A stretch of 64,000 bases of DNA. Source: Levilactobacillus tangyuanensis. GTDB taxonomy: Bacteria > Bacillota > Bacilli > Lactobacillales > Lactobacillaceae. This document shows, piece by piece, positions 10,801 through 19,672 of this stretch. Position 1 is the stretch's first letter, and each line of letters opens with the position of its first letter. A model generated the notes under the pieces. It saw nothing but the letters and a program-made list of their open reading frames with translations. It searched no databases and was not told the DNA's origin. The stretch covers positions 53,667 through 117,666 of the forward strand of contig NZ_RHOA01000005.1 in assembly GCF_003946545.1 (NCBI RefSeq), given 5' to 3'. A program made the position numbers and the translations under genes.

Positions 10801-11009
10801 TCCTGGATCGACACATCACGGGTAACGATGACTTAAGCGAAAATAACGAGTTGACCGACATCATTACCAAAGGTCAACGCTACTACAAGACCGATGCGAC
10901 GGATGAAAATATTCAGGCATTGTCGAAGATTAAGTATCGTAATCAATTGCGGAGTGAATTTACGAAATTCGCCGACCAAATCAATCAAGAATTTAAGGAG
11001 CAACTATGA
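7881..11009 (+). CDS. hsdR: Type I restriction enzyme, R (endonuclease/translocase) subunit
   Basis: This subunit has 1042 residues, the normal HsdR size. It cuts and translocates DNA in complex with HsdM and HsdS. The N-terminal nuclease domain contains the E-x-K pair of a RecB-like fold (IIHIEEKAANHN, near residue 151). The SF2 motor follows: Walker A HTTGSGKT near residue 293, DEAH (IVDEAHRS) near 400, VGYTGTP near 425, and a motif VI-like QAYSRTNRI near 685. The start has gggagg 9 bases upstream. The stop overlaps the hsdM start by 4 bases, so the two are translationally coupled. The frame is intact, so restriction should be functional. Confidence 0.96.
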   Translation: MDAELEFENKLIGYLEQIGGTKQWQYVPDITQTEQLWANFKQILEKNNQDKIDKPLSGNEFAQVKKQIDDLETPYLAGKFLYGLNGVSQVEIDMDDGRHIFLTVFDQANVGAGNTVYQVVNQIERPHKLAGYRDRRFDTTLLINGLPIIHIEEKAANHNVTEALNQMEQYATEGQFTDIYSTVQILIGMTPDDTRYMANTTADKFNFDFAFHWQREDNNQPVMAWRDFLNRMLSIPMAHQMATNYMILDGTQHHQMLKVMRPYQVYATRKVIQQIKEASFNLDSQKLGYIWHTTGSGKTISSFKTAWLASRLPNVDKVVFIVDRIALTQQTVDNYSAYDPDTNDENKNGVVTDTANVSVLGQKIRQKGGGIVVTSIQKLDRLVQRANFKKPDQHIVFIVDEAHRSTSGDMLQRAKAGFPHGAWVGYTGTPSFDGITTQEIFGDLLHAYTIREAIADRNVLGFKVDFNTTLSEDVLKEQYLPAFYQEKHPDWTQEQIKYKIDHLSREDMDDSVNSGVYDDNDDHVKLVVDDILNKWRNRSVSGRYSAMLTTHVGGGKASSPMAIKYFEEFQRRNAELPADKRLKVAVTFSQDNSNGNHMLQTNQGLHNAMVAYNKQFGTAFGDDTVKEYTEDVVSRLNRSISTDPADYLNIVIVIDQLLTGFDAPYLNTLYVDRTMQGANLIQAYSRTNRIQDMQQKPYGRIVNYRWPAQTEKLMNEALRTYADRNSANIQIELPNTDEDGVDVIAPDFEATQATATKLVDQLADLTNGFDHIPASEAKQDQALDLLKQYNHAMALLKQDDSYDYDEPDKLLETIGITPDQEVRLTNSIANNLVDAIVKRDTDNGINYGDFDLQMEHVNEVKVNYDYLEELIAQFLNETNDGDQDAADETFGKINDMADQLADRQYGQQVKRMAADVHNGQLDHDLVPEYPVKSSAIKGILEEHNQRSRRTVILAFRQKWGLVDAEGVKDEMNLILDRHITGNDDLSENNELTDIITKGQRYYKTDATDENIQALSKIKYRNQLRSEFTKFADQINQEFKEQL

Positions 11010-12655
11010 GTAAAAGAGAAGAAGCACAAGACATGACATCGCGGTTGTGGGCCATGGCCAATGACCTGCGGGGAAATATGGATGCCAGCGAGTTCAGAAA
11101 CTATATCTTAGGATTCATGTTTTATCGGTATCTCTCGGAGCATCAAGAACAACACTGGATTAAATCTAAAGTCTTCGATGTTGCCGAAGGACAGTCGGTA
11201 AATGACGCTTATACGGCAGCGGTTGCCGAAGATGGTGTCGACGACTACCTTGAGGATGCTGCGAGTGAATTGGGGTATGCGATTGCCCCAGAGTTTACTT
11301 GGCGGACAATTACGCAAAAGGTTAATGACAGTCAGATCAAGCCTTCCGATTTCCAAGACATGTTTGATGAATTTGATAAGAATGCCCAGTTAAACAGCAA
11401 TTCACAACAAGACTTTCGTGGGATCTTTAACGATGTTAACTTGGGAAATTCTCGGCTGGGGAATTCGACGGTGTCTCGAGCACAAGCCCTGAGCCAAATC
11501 GTTCAGTCCGTGGACACCTTTGATTACAATGATGAAGCGGGCCATGACATCTTAGGGGATGTCTATGAATACCTCATTGCTAAGTTCGCAGGTAACTCCG
11601 GGAAAAAGGCCGGAGAATTTTACACGCCGCACGAAGTTTCCAAGGTTTTGGCTCGTCTGGCTACATTGGACGTCCAGAGTGGCAGTAGCCAATTCAGCGT
11701 TTATGACCCAACTATGGGTTCAGGATCGTTGCTGTTAACCGTTCAAGAGGCTTTGAATGAACAGGGTGACCATGATCGCGTTCACTTCCACGGACAGGAA
11801 TTAAATACCACGACTTACAACTTGGCACGGATGAATTTGATGATGCATGGGGTGGAATATCAAAACATGGATCTCCGCAACGGGGATACCTTGGAGTCTG
11901 ACTGGCCCGATGGAACTGATGCCGACGGTGTTGACCATCCTCGGAGCTTTGACGCCGTGGTTGCTAACCCGCCATACTCTAGCAAGTGGGATAACAATGC
12001 CAATAAATTGAAGGACCCGCGGTTCAAGGATTATGGAAAGCTGGCACCGGCATCAAAGGCGGACTTTGCCTTCCTCTTGCATGGCCTTTATCACTTGTCA
12101 GATAGCGGGAAGATGGCGATTGTCCTTCCACATGGGGTCTTGTTCCGTGGCGCTGCTGAAGGAACGATTCGTAAAGCCTTGATTCAAAAGAATTATTTAG
12201 ATGGGGTTATTGGAATGCCGGATAAATTGTTCTATTCTACTTCAATTCCCACGACTGTTTTGGTCTTCTCGAAGCACAGGTCGACGAAGGACATTTTCTT
12301 TATTGACGCTTCACAGGGCTTTGAGAAGGGAAAGAATCAAAACTACTTACGCGATACGGATATTGATAAGATTATCGATACCTATGTGAAGCGAGAAGAT
12401 GTTGATAAATATGCCCATAAGGCTGATTTAGCAGAGATTGAGGAAAATGAATTCAATCTAAATATTCCTCGTTACGTGGATACTTTCGAAGAAGAACCCC
12501 CTGTAGATGTTGATAAGTTAGTTGCCGACATGCAGGAAACAGATAAGCAGATTGATGAATTACAGAGCAGTTTAAGCGGGATGCTGGATGATTTGGTTGG
12601 CCAAGACGCTGACGCTCAACAGCAGCTTGAGGCTCTTAAGAGGATTTTTAAATGA
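11006..12655 (+). CDS. hsdM: Type I restriction-modification, M (N6-adenine methyltransferase) subunit
   Basis: This is an HsdM protein of 549 residues. The N-terminal helical domain is followed by GEFYTPHEVS (near residue 206), the SAM-binding motif I DPTMGSGSLL (near 233) and the catalytic NPPY motif in VVANPPYSSKW (near 321). It methylates adenine at the site chosen by HsdS and protects the host DNA. The C-terminal helices (about residues 500-549) probably contact HsdS. It overlaps hsdR by 4 bases upstream and hsdS by 4 bases downstream (ATGA), the standard arrangement for a coupled three-gene operon. Confidence 0.96.
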   Translation: MSKREEAQDMTSRLWAMANDLRGNMDASEFRNYILGFMFYRYLSEHQEQHWIKSKVFDVAEGQSVNDAYTAAVAEDGVDDYLEDAASELGYAIAPEFTWRTITQKVNDSQIKPSDFQDMFDEFDKNAQLNSNSQQDFRGIFNDVNLGNSRLGNSTVSRAQALSQIVQSVDTFDYNDEAGHDILGDVYEYLIAKFAGNSGKKAGEFYTPHEVSKVLARLATLDVQSGSSQFSVYDPTMGSGSLLLTVQEALNEQGDHDRVHFHGQELNTTTYNLARMNLMMHGVEYQNMDLRNGDTLESDWPDGTDADGVDHPRSFDAVVANPPYSSKWDNNANKLKDPRFKDYGKLAPASKADFAFLLHGLYHLSDSGKMAIVLPHGVLFRGAAEGTIRKALIQKNYLDGVIGMPDKLFYSTSIPTTVLVFSKHRSTKDIFFIDASQGFEKGKNQNYLRDTDIDKIIDTYVKREDVDKYAHKADLAEIEENEFNLNIPRYVDTFEEEPPVDVDKLVADMQETDKQIDELQSSLSGMLDDLVGQDADAQQQLEALKRIFK

Positions 12656-13884
12656 TGGAGAAGAAAAAGCAAATGAATCCGCGGATCCGGTTTAAGGGAT
12701 TTGAGGATGATTGGGAGCAGCGTAAGCTGGGAGAGTTAACTGAGCAGACAATAGGAGGTGGAACACCTTCCAAAAAAATCCGGGATTTTTGGCAAGGCGA
12801 CATTCCTTGGATCCAAAGTTCGAATGTTCAACTCGAACATTTGGTCTTGAAAAAAGCTGAAATAAAACAATTTATTTCAAAAAGGGCTTTAAAAGAATCT
12901 GCAGCCAAATTAATTTCTAAAAATTCAATTTCAATTGTAACTAGAGTGGGTGTTGGAAAAATCGCTTATGTCCCGTTCCAATATGCAACTAGTCAAGATT
13001 TTTTGACCCTGGTAGGTTTACGAATATCTCCGTTATTTTTGTTATATAAGCTCTATGTCATGATGCCTTTTATGGGGGAAGTGGCACAAGGCACATCAAT
13101 TAAAGGTGTGACAAAGCCTGAATTATTAGTAATGAAACTCAATGTACCTACAAAGACTATTGAGCAGGATAAAATTGGACAAATTCTTACTGAAGTTGAT
13201 TCCCTTATCGCTGCCAATGAGAAAAACGTAGGACAATTAAAACTACTGAAAAGGTTACTGTTGCAAAAACTTTTTTCGGTAGAATGGCGATTTAAGGGTT
13301 TTAAGGACCATTGGGAGCAGCGTAAGCTAAGTTATTACTTACAAGTTTCTAGAAAAAAGAATCTAGAAAGCTTGTTCAAAAAAACTGACGTGCTTTCAAT
13401 ATCTGGAGAATACGGTGTAGTGAATCAAATCAAGTTTCAAGGACGCTCGTTTGCCGGGAAGTCTGTTCTGAGCTATGGGATAGTTCAACACGGGGACATT
13501 GTATATACAAAGAGCCCTTTAAAAAAGAATCCTTACGGAATCATAAAAACTAACAGTGGCGTAGCCGGTATTGTTTCAACTTTGTATGCCGTATATAATC
13601 CTTTGCCAACACTTTACTCTCCACTAATCCAGTACTATTTTGAAAGTAATGCACGACTAAATAATTATTTGCGACCGTTGGTAAATAAAGGTGCCAAGAA
13701 TGACATGAAAGTAAAAAATGAAGATGTGCTGAAAGGGAAAGTACAGTTATCATCAAAGCTTCAAGAACAACACAAGATCGTGTCCATATTATTAGAGATC
13801 GATTCCCTTATCGCTGCCAATGAGGATAAGTTGGAAAGACTCAAACAAGTCAAGAAGTTCTTGATGCAGAATTTGTTTGTTTAA
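12652..13884 (+). CDS. hsdS: Type I restriction-modification, S (specificity) subunit, expressed copy
   Basis: This HsdS has 410 residues, with two target recognition domains (TRD1 about residues 25-184, TRD2 about 226-385). Each is preceded by a near-identical block ending WEQRKL and followed by SLIAANE and a coiled helix, the internal symmetry expected of HsdS. At DNA level TGGGAGCAGCGTAAG recurs at 12712 and 13312, and CCTTATCGCTGCCAATGA at 13203 and 13806. The same sequences border the silent cassettes downstream, so TRDs can be exchanged by recombination. The gene is visibly more AT-rich than hsdR and hsdM, consistent with horizontally shuffled TRDs. A hairpin terminator follows at 13988. 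Confidence 0.94.
   Translation: MMEKKKQMNPRIRFKGFEDDWEQRKLGELTEQTIGGGTPSKKIRDFWQGDIPWIQSSNVQLEHLVLKKAEIKQFISKRALKESAAKLISKNSISIVTRVGVGKIAYVPFQYATSQDFLTLVGLRISPLFLLYKLYVMMPFMGEVAQGTSIKGVTKPELLVMKLNVPTKTIEQDKIGQILTEVDSLIAANEKNVGQLKLLKRLLLQKLFSVEWRFKGFKDHWEQRKLSYYLQVSRKKNLESLFKKTDVLSISGEYGVVNQIKFQGRSFAGKSVLSYGIVQHGDIVYTKSPLKKNPYGIIKTNSGVAGIVSTLYAVYNPLPTLYSPLIQYYFESNARLNNYLRPLVNKGAKNDMKVKNEDVLKGKVQLSSKLQEQHKIVSILLEIDSLIAANEDKLERLKQVKKFLMQNLFV
12712..12726 (+). repeat. Shufflon 5' repeat, copy 1 (before TRD1 of hsdS)
   Basis: TGGGAGCAGCGTAAG, encoding W-E-Q-R-K. It is identical to copies at 13312-13326 (direct), 15494-15508 (inverted) and 15549-15563 (direct). Confidence 0.85.
13203..13220 (+). 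repeat. Shufflon 3' repeat, copy 1 (end of TRD1)
   Basis: CCTTATCGCTGCCAATGA, encoding L-I-A-A-N. It is identical to 13806-13823 (direct) and 15030-15047 (inverted). The copy at 16067-16084 has one mismatch. Confidence 0.8.
13312..13326 (+). repeat. Shufflon 5' repeat, copy 2 (before TRD2 of hsdS)
   Basis: TGGGAGCAGCGTAAG, exactly 600 bases after copy 1. Inversion between this copy and the inverted copy at 15494-15508 would join the first half of HsdS in frame to the first silent cassette, giving a predicted protein of about 405 residues. Confidence 0.85.
13806..13823 (+). repeat. Shufflon 3' repeat, copy 2 (end of TRD2)
   Basis: CCTTATCGCTGCCAATGA near the 3' end of the expressed hsdS, 603 bases after copy 1 of the same repeat. 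Confidence 0.8.
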
Positions 13885-13987
13885 TATCTATTCAATCAAG
13901 TAGGCTATACACTGCGGTTGAGCGACAATAGCTGGATGTTGTGAGTTGTTTTACTGGTAGTTTGAATATTCATTCAGATATAAAAGA

Positions 13988-14022
13988 GTTGATTAATCGA
14001 TTAAAGATTAGTCAACTTTTTT
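13988..14022 (+). terminator. Terminator after hsdS
   Basis: 11-bp stem with one mismatch (gttgattaatc / gattagtcaac), 7-nt loop and six T residues. It lies between hsdS and the recombinase gene, so the recombinase is probably expressed from its own or a weak read-through signal. Confidence 0.75.
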
Positions 14023-14040
14023 AATTTTGGGGGAATGGAT

Positions 14041-14958
14041 ATGAATAATACTCAAAGGTTCTACCAATACTTCAGTCAGTGGATGGAGTTGTATAAGTTG
14101 GGTGCAGTCAGGTCAGTGACTTATAAAAAGTACGAGATGACTGCTAAACAATTAAGAAAATTAGCGCCGGAGTTGAAGATGTCAGAACTTACACGATTGA
14201 GTTATCAGCAACTCTTGAATGATTATGCCGAGACACATGAACGACAGACGACAATGGACTTTCATCGCCATTTAAAGAGCTCGTTATTAGATGCGTTGGA
14301 AGAGGGCCTGATCAGTCGGGATCCAACAAGGAAGGCCATCATCAAGGGGACACCGCATCAGCAGCATAAGATTAAGTATTTACATCAGTATGAGCTTCAA
14401 GCACTCTTGAACGAATTGCACCTTGAAGGTGAAGTGAACTGGGACTATTTTATTTCACTAATTGCCAAGACTGGTTTGAGATTTGCGGAAGCTTTAGGGG
14501 TTACGCCAGAGGATTTTGACTTCGCTCATCAGACGTTAACGGTGAATAAGACTTGGGATTATAAATCTAATGAGGGCGGCTTTGCGCCAACCAAGAATGA
14601 TTCATCTGTGCGAAAAATTCCCTTGGATTGGCAAAGTGTGATTCAATTCTCTCAGTTAACAAAGGGGCTGCCAGAGGACAAACCGATATTTGTAAATGGC
14701 AAAATCTACAATGACACAGTGAATCATTATCTTGAGAGACTTTGTAAACGGGCGCAAGTGCCGGTGATTTCGGTTCATGGGCTCAGACATACACACGCTT
14801 CTCTCTTGTTATATGCTGGTGTTAGTATTGCTTCCGTTGCACGAAGATTAGGCCACTCTAATATGACTACGACACAACAAACTTATCTACACATTATTCA
14901 GGAACTTGAGAATCAAGATAATGATAAGGTGATGAAACATTTGGCCAGTCTTATTTAG
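14041..14958 (+). CDS. Tyrosine site-specific recombinase (predicted hsdS invertase)
   Basis: This is an integrase-family protein of 305 residues with a SAM-like N-terminal core-binding domain (about 1-100) and a C-terminal catalytic domain. Catalytic residues are visible: Arg in KTGLRFAEALG, His-x-x-Arg in VHGLRHTHASLL, the second His in RRLGHSNM, and the Tyr nucleophile in TQQTYLHI. I start it at ATG 14041 because the ggggga ribosome binding site is 7 bases away; the ATG at 14035 is too close to it. It sits between the expressed hsdS and two silent hsdS cassettes, the arrangement seen for invertases of phase-variable type I systems. Its 3' end overlaps the first silent cassette by 8 bases, tail to tail. 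Confidence 0.9.
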   Translation: MNNTQRFYQYFSQWMELYKLGAVRSVTYKKYEMTAKQLRKLAPELKMSELTRLSYQQLLNDYAETHERQTTMDFHRHLKSSLLDALEEGLISRDPTRKAIIKGTPHQQHKIKYLHQYELQALLNELHLEGEVNWDYFISLIAKTGLRFAEALGVTPEDFDFAHQTLTVNKTWDYKSNEGGFAPTKNDSSVRKIPLDWQSVIQFSQLTKGLPEDKPIFVNGKIYNDTVNHYLERLCKRAQVPVISVHGLRHTHASLLLYAGVSIASVARRLGHSNMTTTQQTYLHIIQELENQDNDKVMKHLASLI

Positions 14959-15508
14959 TTAATATGTTTTTCCTTAAATGAGCTTCTGTTGGTACGCAAG
15001 ACCACAGATGCTTATTTTTATTCTGTCGTTCATTGGCAGCGATAAGGTTGTCAACCACATTAAAAAGGCTACCAACGTATTCTGTTTCTTTTTTTTCAGG
15101 TATAAACAATTGAAGGGCACCTAATTGCTTTGATGATATAGCCGGATAACTAGTTCCTGTACTGTGCATTAATACATTATGAACAAATAGGTCGTCCTCC
15201 AGTGCTGATATCATAAATTCGGAGTCGATCTTAGTTCTAATCTGTGTATACCCTGATGAAAATACCGTTGGAATTGAACTATTAGAGTAAATCACATTGT
15301 TTTTCTGATAAGGTCGAACGTTTTGAAAGAAAACATCCTGTAAGTGTGCAACTCGTTGTGCTCTTGAAGGAGCTTCAGCGAGGGACAACTTTTTCCTATT
15401 CGTTATTCTCCCACGATTAACAGCATCTAAATCAATATAATAAAATCTTGATGGCAAGCTCTCACTCGGATTAATAACGGCAATTTCATTTAACTTACGC
15501 TGCTCCCA
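14951..15508 (-). pseudogene. Silent hsdS cassette 1 (promoterless specificity half-gene, inverted)
   Basis: On the minus strand the frame runs from WEQRKL (repeat at 15494-15508) through one complete target recognition domain to NLIAANERQ and a stop, about 185 residues, half an HsdS. The frame opens further to 15589, but that part is read from the reverse complement of cassette 2's border and has no ribosome binding site, so it is not an independent gene. The domain sequence differs from both expressed TRDs. Because its 5' repeat is inverted relative to hsdS, recombination would flip it into expression and silence the current TRD2. Confidence 0.85.
15030..15047 (-). repeat. Shufflon 3' repeat, copy 3 (silent cassette 1, inverted)
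   Basis: The reverse complement is CCTTATCGCTGCCAATGA, identical to the copies in the expressed hsdS. Confidence 0.8.
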
Positions 15509-15565
15509 GGTAATCACGCTCAAAACGGTTTCATTTGTTTCTCTTACTTGGGAGCAGCGTAAGTT
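15492..15565. repeat. Head-to-head inverted repeats between the two silent cassettes
   Basis: 15492-15508 and 15549-15565 are a perfect 17-bp inverted pair (ends TGGGAGCAGCGTAAGTT) separated by 40 bases. Each is the 5' border repeat of one silent hsdS cassette, so the two cassettes diverge from this point. Confidence 0.88.
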
Positions 15566-16154
15566 TTTGAACAATGTTAAAGAAATCATTGATTTTAGAG
15601 GACGAACTCCAAAAAAGCTTGGTTTAACCTGGACGCCATCCGGATCATTCGCAGCACTTTCAGCACTAAATATAAAGAATGGTTACATTGATACCACAGT
15701 TGATGCACATTTTGGAGATGAATTGCTTTATTCCCGATGGATGAAAAGTTCGGAGCTGAGAAAAGATGACATTATTTTCACAACTGAAGCTCCGATGGGA
15801 AATGTTGTCGTTCTGCATCATAATGACCATCACTATATTCTAAGCCAAAGAGTGATTGCTTTGAGACCAGATGTTGAAATGGTTAACAGCGCATTTTTGG
15901 GAGTAGCTTTGACTACCCCAGGAATACATCAGTTGCTAAGAAGACTTTCAACAGGAGGAACCGCTCATGGTGTAAGTCAAAGAAATCTAAAGTTCTTGGA
16001 ATTTATGGTACCTGGAGAGATAAGTGAGCAAAAAAAGATTGGTCAACTGAGTAATTTTGTAGACGCCCTTATCGTTGCCAATGAACGACAGCGTATGCTG
16101 AGTAAAAAAGGATCAATAGAAATCAGACAGCTCACCATTACAAATATTCTATAA
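15549..16154 (+). pseudogene. Silent hsdS cassette 2 (promoterless specificity half-gene)
   Basis: From WEQRKF the plus-strand frame gives one target recognition domain (IIDFRGRTPKK ... LSQRVIALRP ... STGGTAHGVSQRNLK), then ALIVANERQ and a stop after about 200 residues. It has no start codon with a ribosome binding site and no promoter, so it should be unexpressed in this orientation. To reach the expression site it must first trade places with cassette 1, which is possible through the inverted 3' repeats at 15030-15047 and 16067-16084. It therefore adds a further specificity to the repertoire. Confidence 0.83.
16067..16084 (+). repeat. Shufflon 3' repeat, copy 4 (silent cassette 2, one mismatch)
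   Basis: CCTTATCGTTGCCAATGA differs from the other copies by one C-to-T change. It continues into GAACGACAG, shared only with the copy in silent cassette 1. Confidence 0.75.
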
Positions 16155-16413
16155 GTGTAATTAGAATTCCGTGATGGAAAATCGTCAATTTCTTTTGAGA
16201 ATGATCTCAAAGAATTACTCATTTGAAATGAAATCGTCCTCCAGCAGTGTATTTTGCATTAAAACTCATCAAATCTCTCAAAATGCCTAGATATGCATTC
16301 AATCATCCAGATGCTACTTACTGTCTACCCACAACAACTTAGTAAATCAACCAAACAATCGTCACTGAGAGTTATTTTGCCCAAAATTCAGCAATCCTAA
16401 CAATCATTTCCAG
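16155..16413. other. Intergenic stretch without recognisable gene
   Basis: About 260 AT-rich bases between the end of the hsdS shufflon and the tautomerase promoter. I see no open frame with a ribosome binding site, no hairpin terminator and no known RNA motif. Confidence 0.6.
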
Positions 16414-16442
16414 TTGTCCCGCCCCAATTTTCCCGGTATAAT
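16414..16442 (+). promoter_or_regulatory. Promoter of the tautomerase gene
   Basis: TTGTCC at 16414-16419 and TATAAT at 16437-16442 with a 17-base spacer, 38 bases before the chosen ATG. Confidence 0.8.
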
Positions 16443-16480
16443 AGCCTTATCGAAAGCAACCAAAGAAGGGAATGCCAACT

Positions 16481-16669
16481 ATGCCAATCGTAAACATTGA
16501 CCTGATCGCTGGCCGATCACAGGAACAACTCAAGGCCTTGGTACAAGACGTTACCACCGCTGTCACGAAGAACACTGGAGCCCCAGCAGAACACGTCCAC
16601 GTGATCCTACGTGAGATGCAACCAGACCGTTACGGGGTTGCGGGTGTCCTCAAGAGCGACGAAAAGTAA
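16481..16669 (+). CDS. 4-oxalocrotonate tautomerase family protein
   Basis: This is a protein of 62 residues whose first residues, M-P-I-V-N-I-D-L-I-A-G-R-S, align with 4-oxalocrotonate tautomerase. After Met removal the N-terminal Pro1 acts as general base in keto-enol tautomerisation. An ATG also occurs at 16472, but the family alignment and the distance from the agaaggg ribosome binding site (10 bases) favour 16481. Small tautomerases of this type are common in Firmicutes and their natural substrates are mostly unknown. The gene has its own promoter and a downstream hairpin, so it stands alone. Confidence 0.88.
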   Translation: MPIVNIDLIAGRSQEQLKALVQDVTTAVTKNTGAPAEHVHVILREMQPDRYGVAGVLKSDEK

Positions 16670-16690
16670 AAACATTTGCGAAAACTTATA

Positions 16691-16735
16691 AACCGCCACC
16701 AAACCCGATACATCGGCGATGGTGGCGGTTTCATT
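16691..16735 (+). terminator. Probable terminator after the tautomerase gene
   Basis: Perfect 10-bp stem (aaccgccacc / ggtggcggtt) with a 20-nt loop. The T-run after it is short and interrupted, so termination may be weak. Confidence 0.5.
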
Positions 16736-16746
16736 TGCAAAATCGT

Positions 16747-16775
16747 TTGGCTTGATCGCAAGTTTTCGGTATACT
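16747..16775 (+). promoter_or_regulatory. Promoter of glpK
   Basis: TTGGCT (16747-16752) and TATACT (16770-16775) with a 17-base spacer, about 70 bases before the glpK start. Confidence 0.65.
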
Positions 16776-16841
16776 GGGAACCAAGTGCGATATCACGGCA
16801 TTAATAGGCCGTTGCTAACAACGAATGAATGGAGAGTCTAA

Positions 16842-18347
<1,506 letters not shown>

Positions 18348-18354
18348 GAATACG

Positions 18355-18384
18355 GGCACGACTCTTTAGGAGCCGTGCCTTTTT
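18355..18384 (+). terminator. Terminator of glpK
   Basis: 10-bp stem with one mismatch (ggcacgactc / gagccgtgcc), loop tttag, and a T-run, 8 bases after the stop. Confidence 0.85.
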
Positions 18385-18465
18385 GGTAAGGCCAATCGTT
18401 TAGGGGATTGGCGATCGACGCGCGTTATTGGACAGGGACAGCAGTGATTAAAGGAGGAATTGAGT

Positions 18466-19614
18466 ATGGCCGTTTTTACTGAAAATCAGAAGATTCAGCT
18501 CTTAAGTGATTTGGTCGCGATTCAATCGGTGAATGATCACGAGGAACAGGTGGCGACCTATTTACAAAAGGTCTTGGTCGATCATGGCATCGCGGCCAAG
18601 CTGTTACCGGTGGCGACCAACCGGGCGAACCTCGTGGCAGAGATTGGTCAAGGCGGCCCCGTCTTGGGAATCTCCGGCCATATGGACGTTGTCTCCCCGG
18701 GTGAGGTCAGCCAGTGGGCCAGCGATCCCTTTACGCTCACGGAACACGATGGCAAATTGGTGGGTCGGGGGGCCGTTGACATGAAGGCGGGGCTTGCCGC
18801 CATGGTGATTGCCATGATTGAACTGCATGCGGCCGGTCAACCCCAGCAAGGCCGAATTCGGTTAATGGCCACCATTGCAGAAGAAGTGGGTGAGTTCGGT
18901 TCACAGGCCTTCTATGAACAAGGTGCCATGGATGACGTGTCGGCCCTACTAATTGGTGAACCCAGTGGCTATAACCTGTTCTCGTCGCATAAGGGTTCCA
19001 TGGATATCAAATTAACGTCACGTGGACAGGCAGCGCACAGTTCGATGCCGGAGCTAGGGGCTAACGCCATCGATCCGTTGTTGGACCTGTTGCATCAGGC
19101 CAATCAAGATTTCCGGCAGACCGACCGGTACAATGACTTTCTGGGGGACCTGACCTTCAACACGACGGTCTTCAATGGCGGCAATCAGGTTAATTCAATT
19201 CCGGAGGCAGCGACGGCCGAAATGAACGTCCGGACGATTCCGGAGTTCGATAATGACCAGGTTACCACGACGCTTCAGAAGTTAGTCGATCAGGCCAATG
19301 ACCAGGGAGGCCAGATTGAGATGAACGTCTACATGTCGCAAAATCCGGTGCAAGAGCCTAAGGATTCCCCTCTCAGCGATTTGGCTGCACGGATCGGGGC
19401 ATCATTCGCCGGTGGGCCGATTCCTAAGTTGGCCTTGCCGGCCGTCACCGATGCCTCGAACCTGTTGAAGGACAAGGGCCACCAATTTCCGTTTATCGTC
19501 TTTGGTCCCGGTAATGAGAGTGCCCATCAAGTGGATGAGTTTGTGGACCGGCAAATGTTTCTCGACTTCACGAGCCTGTACCAGAAATTATTCACGGCTT
19601 ATCTAGAAAACTAA
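18466..19614 (+). CDS. M20 family metallopeptidase/deacylase (ArgE/DapE type)
   Basis: This is a zinc-dependent enzyme of 382 residues of the ArgE/DapE/ACY1 group. The metal-binding signatures are GHMDVVSPGE (about residues 71-80) and the RGAVDMKAGLAAM segment; catalytic EE follows in ATIAEEVGEFGS. A dimerisation (lid) domain occupies about residues 170-285. Family members deacylate N-acyl amino acids or cleave succinyl-diaminopimelate. The exact substrate cannot be assigned, and no lysine or arginine genes are nearby to help. AAGGAGGA ends 7 bases before ATG 18466, which beats the upstream TTG at 18460. Confidence 0.85.
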   Translation: MAVFTENQKIQLLSDLVAIQSVNDHEEQVATYLQKVLVDHGIAAKLLPVATNRANLVAEIGQGGPVLGISGHMDVVSPGEVSQWASDPFTLTEHDGKLVGRGAVDMKAGLAAMVIAMIELHAAGQPQQGRIRLMATIAEEVGEFGSQAFYEQGAMDDVSALLIGEPSGYNLFSSHKGSMDIKLTSRGQAAHSSMPELGANAIDPLLDLLHQANQDFRQTDRYNDFLGDLTFNTTVFNGGNQVNSIPEAATAEMNVRTIPEFDNDQVTTTLQKLVDQANDQGGQIEMNVYMSQNPVQEPKDSPLSDLAARIGASFAGGPIPKLALPAVTDASNLLKDKGHQFPFIVFGPGNESAHQVDEFVDRQMFLDFTSLYQKLFTAYLEN

Positions 19615-19633
19615 AGAACTTGGTTCTAACAAA

Positions 19634-19662
19634 AAGGGCGACATCAAGAAGATGTCGCCCTT
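19634..19662. terminator. Bidirectional terminator between the M20 peptidase and HAD phosphatase genes
   Basis: Perfect 12-bp stem (aagggcgacatc / gatgtcgccctt) with loop aagaa between two convergent genes, with an A-run on its left side. Confidence 0.88.
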
Positions 19663-19672
19663 AGTCGATCGT

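Noticed and set aside
14951..15589. Treating the minus-strand 212-codon frame as an independent expressed hsdS
   Set aside because: It has no ribosome binding site, and its first 27 codons read the border of the other cassette; it encodes only one recognition domain.
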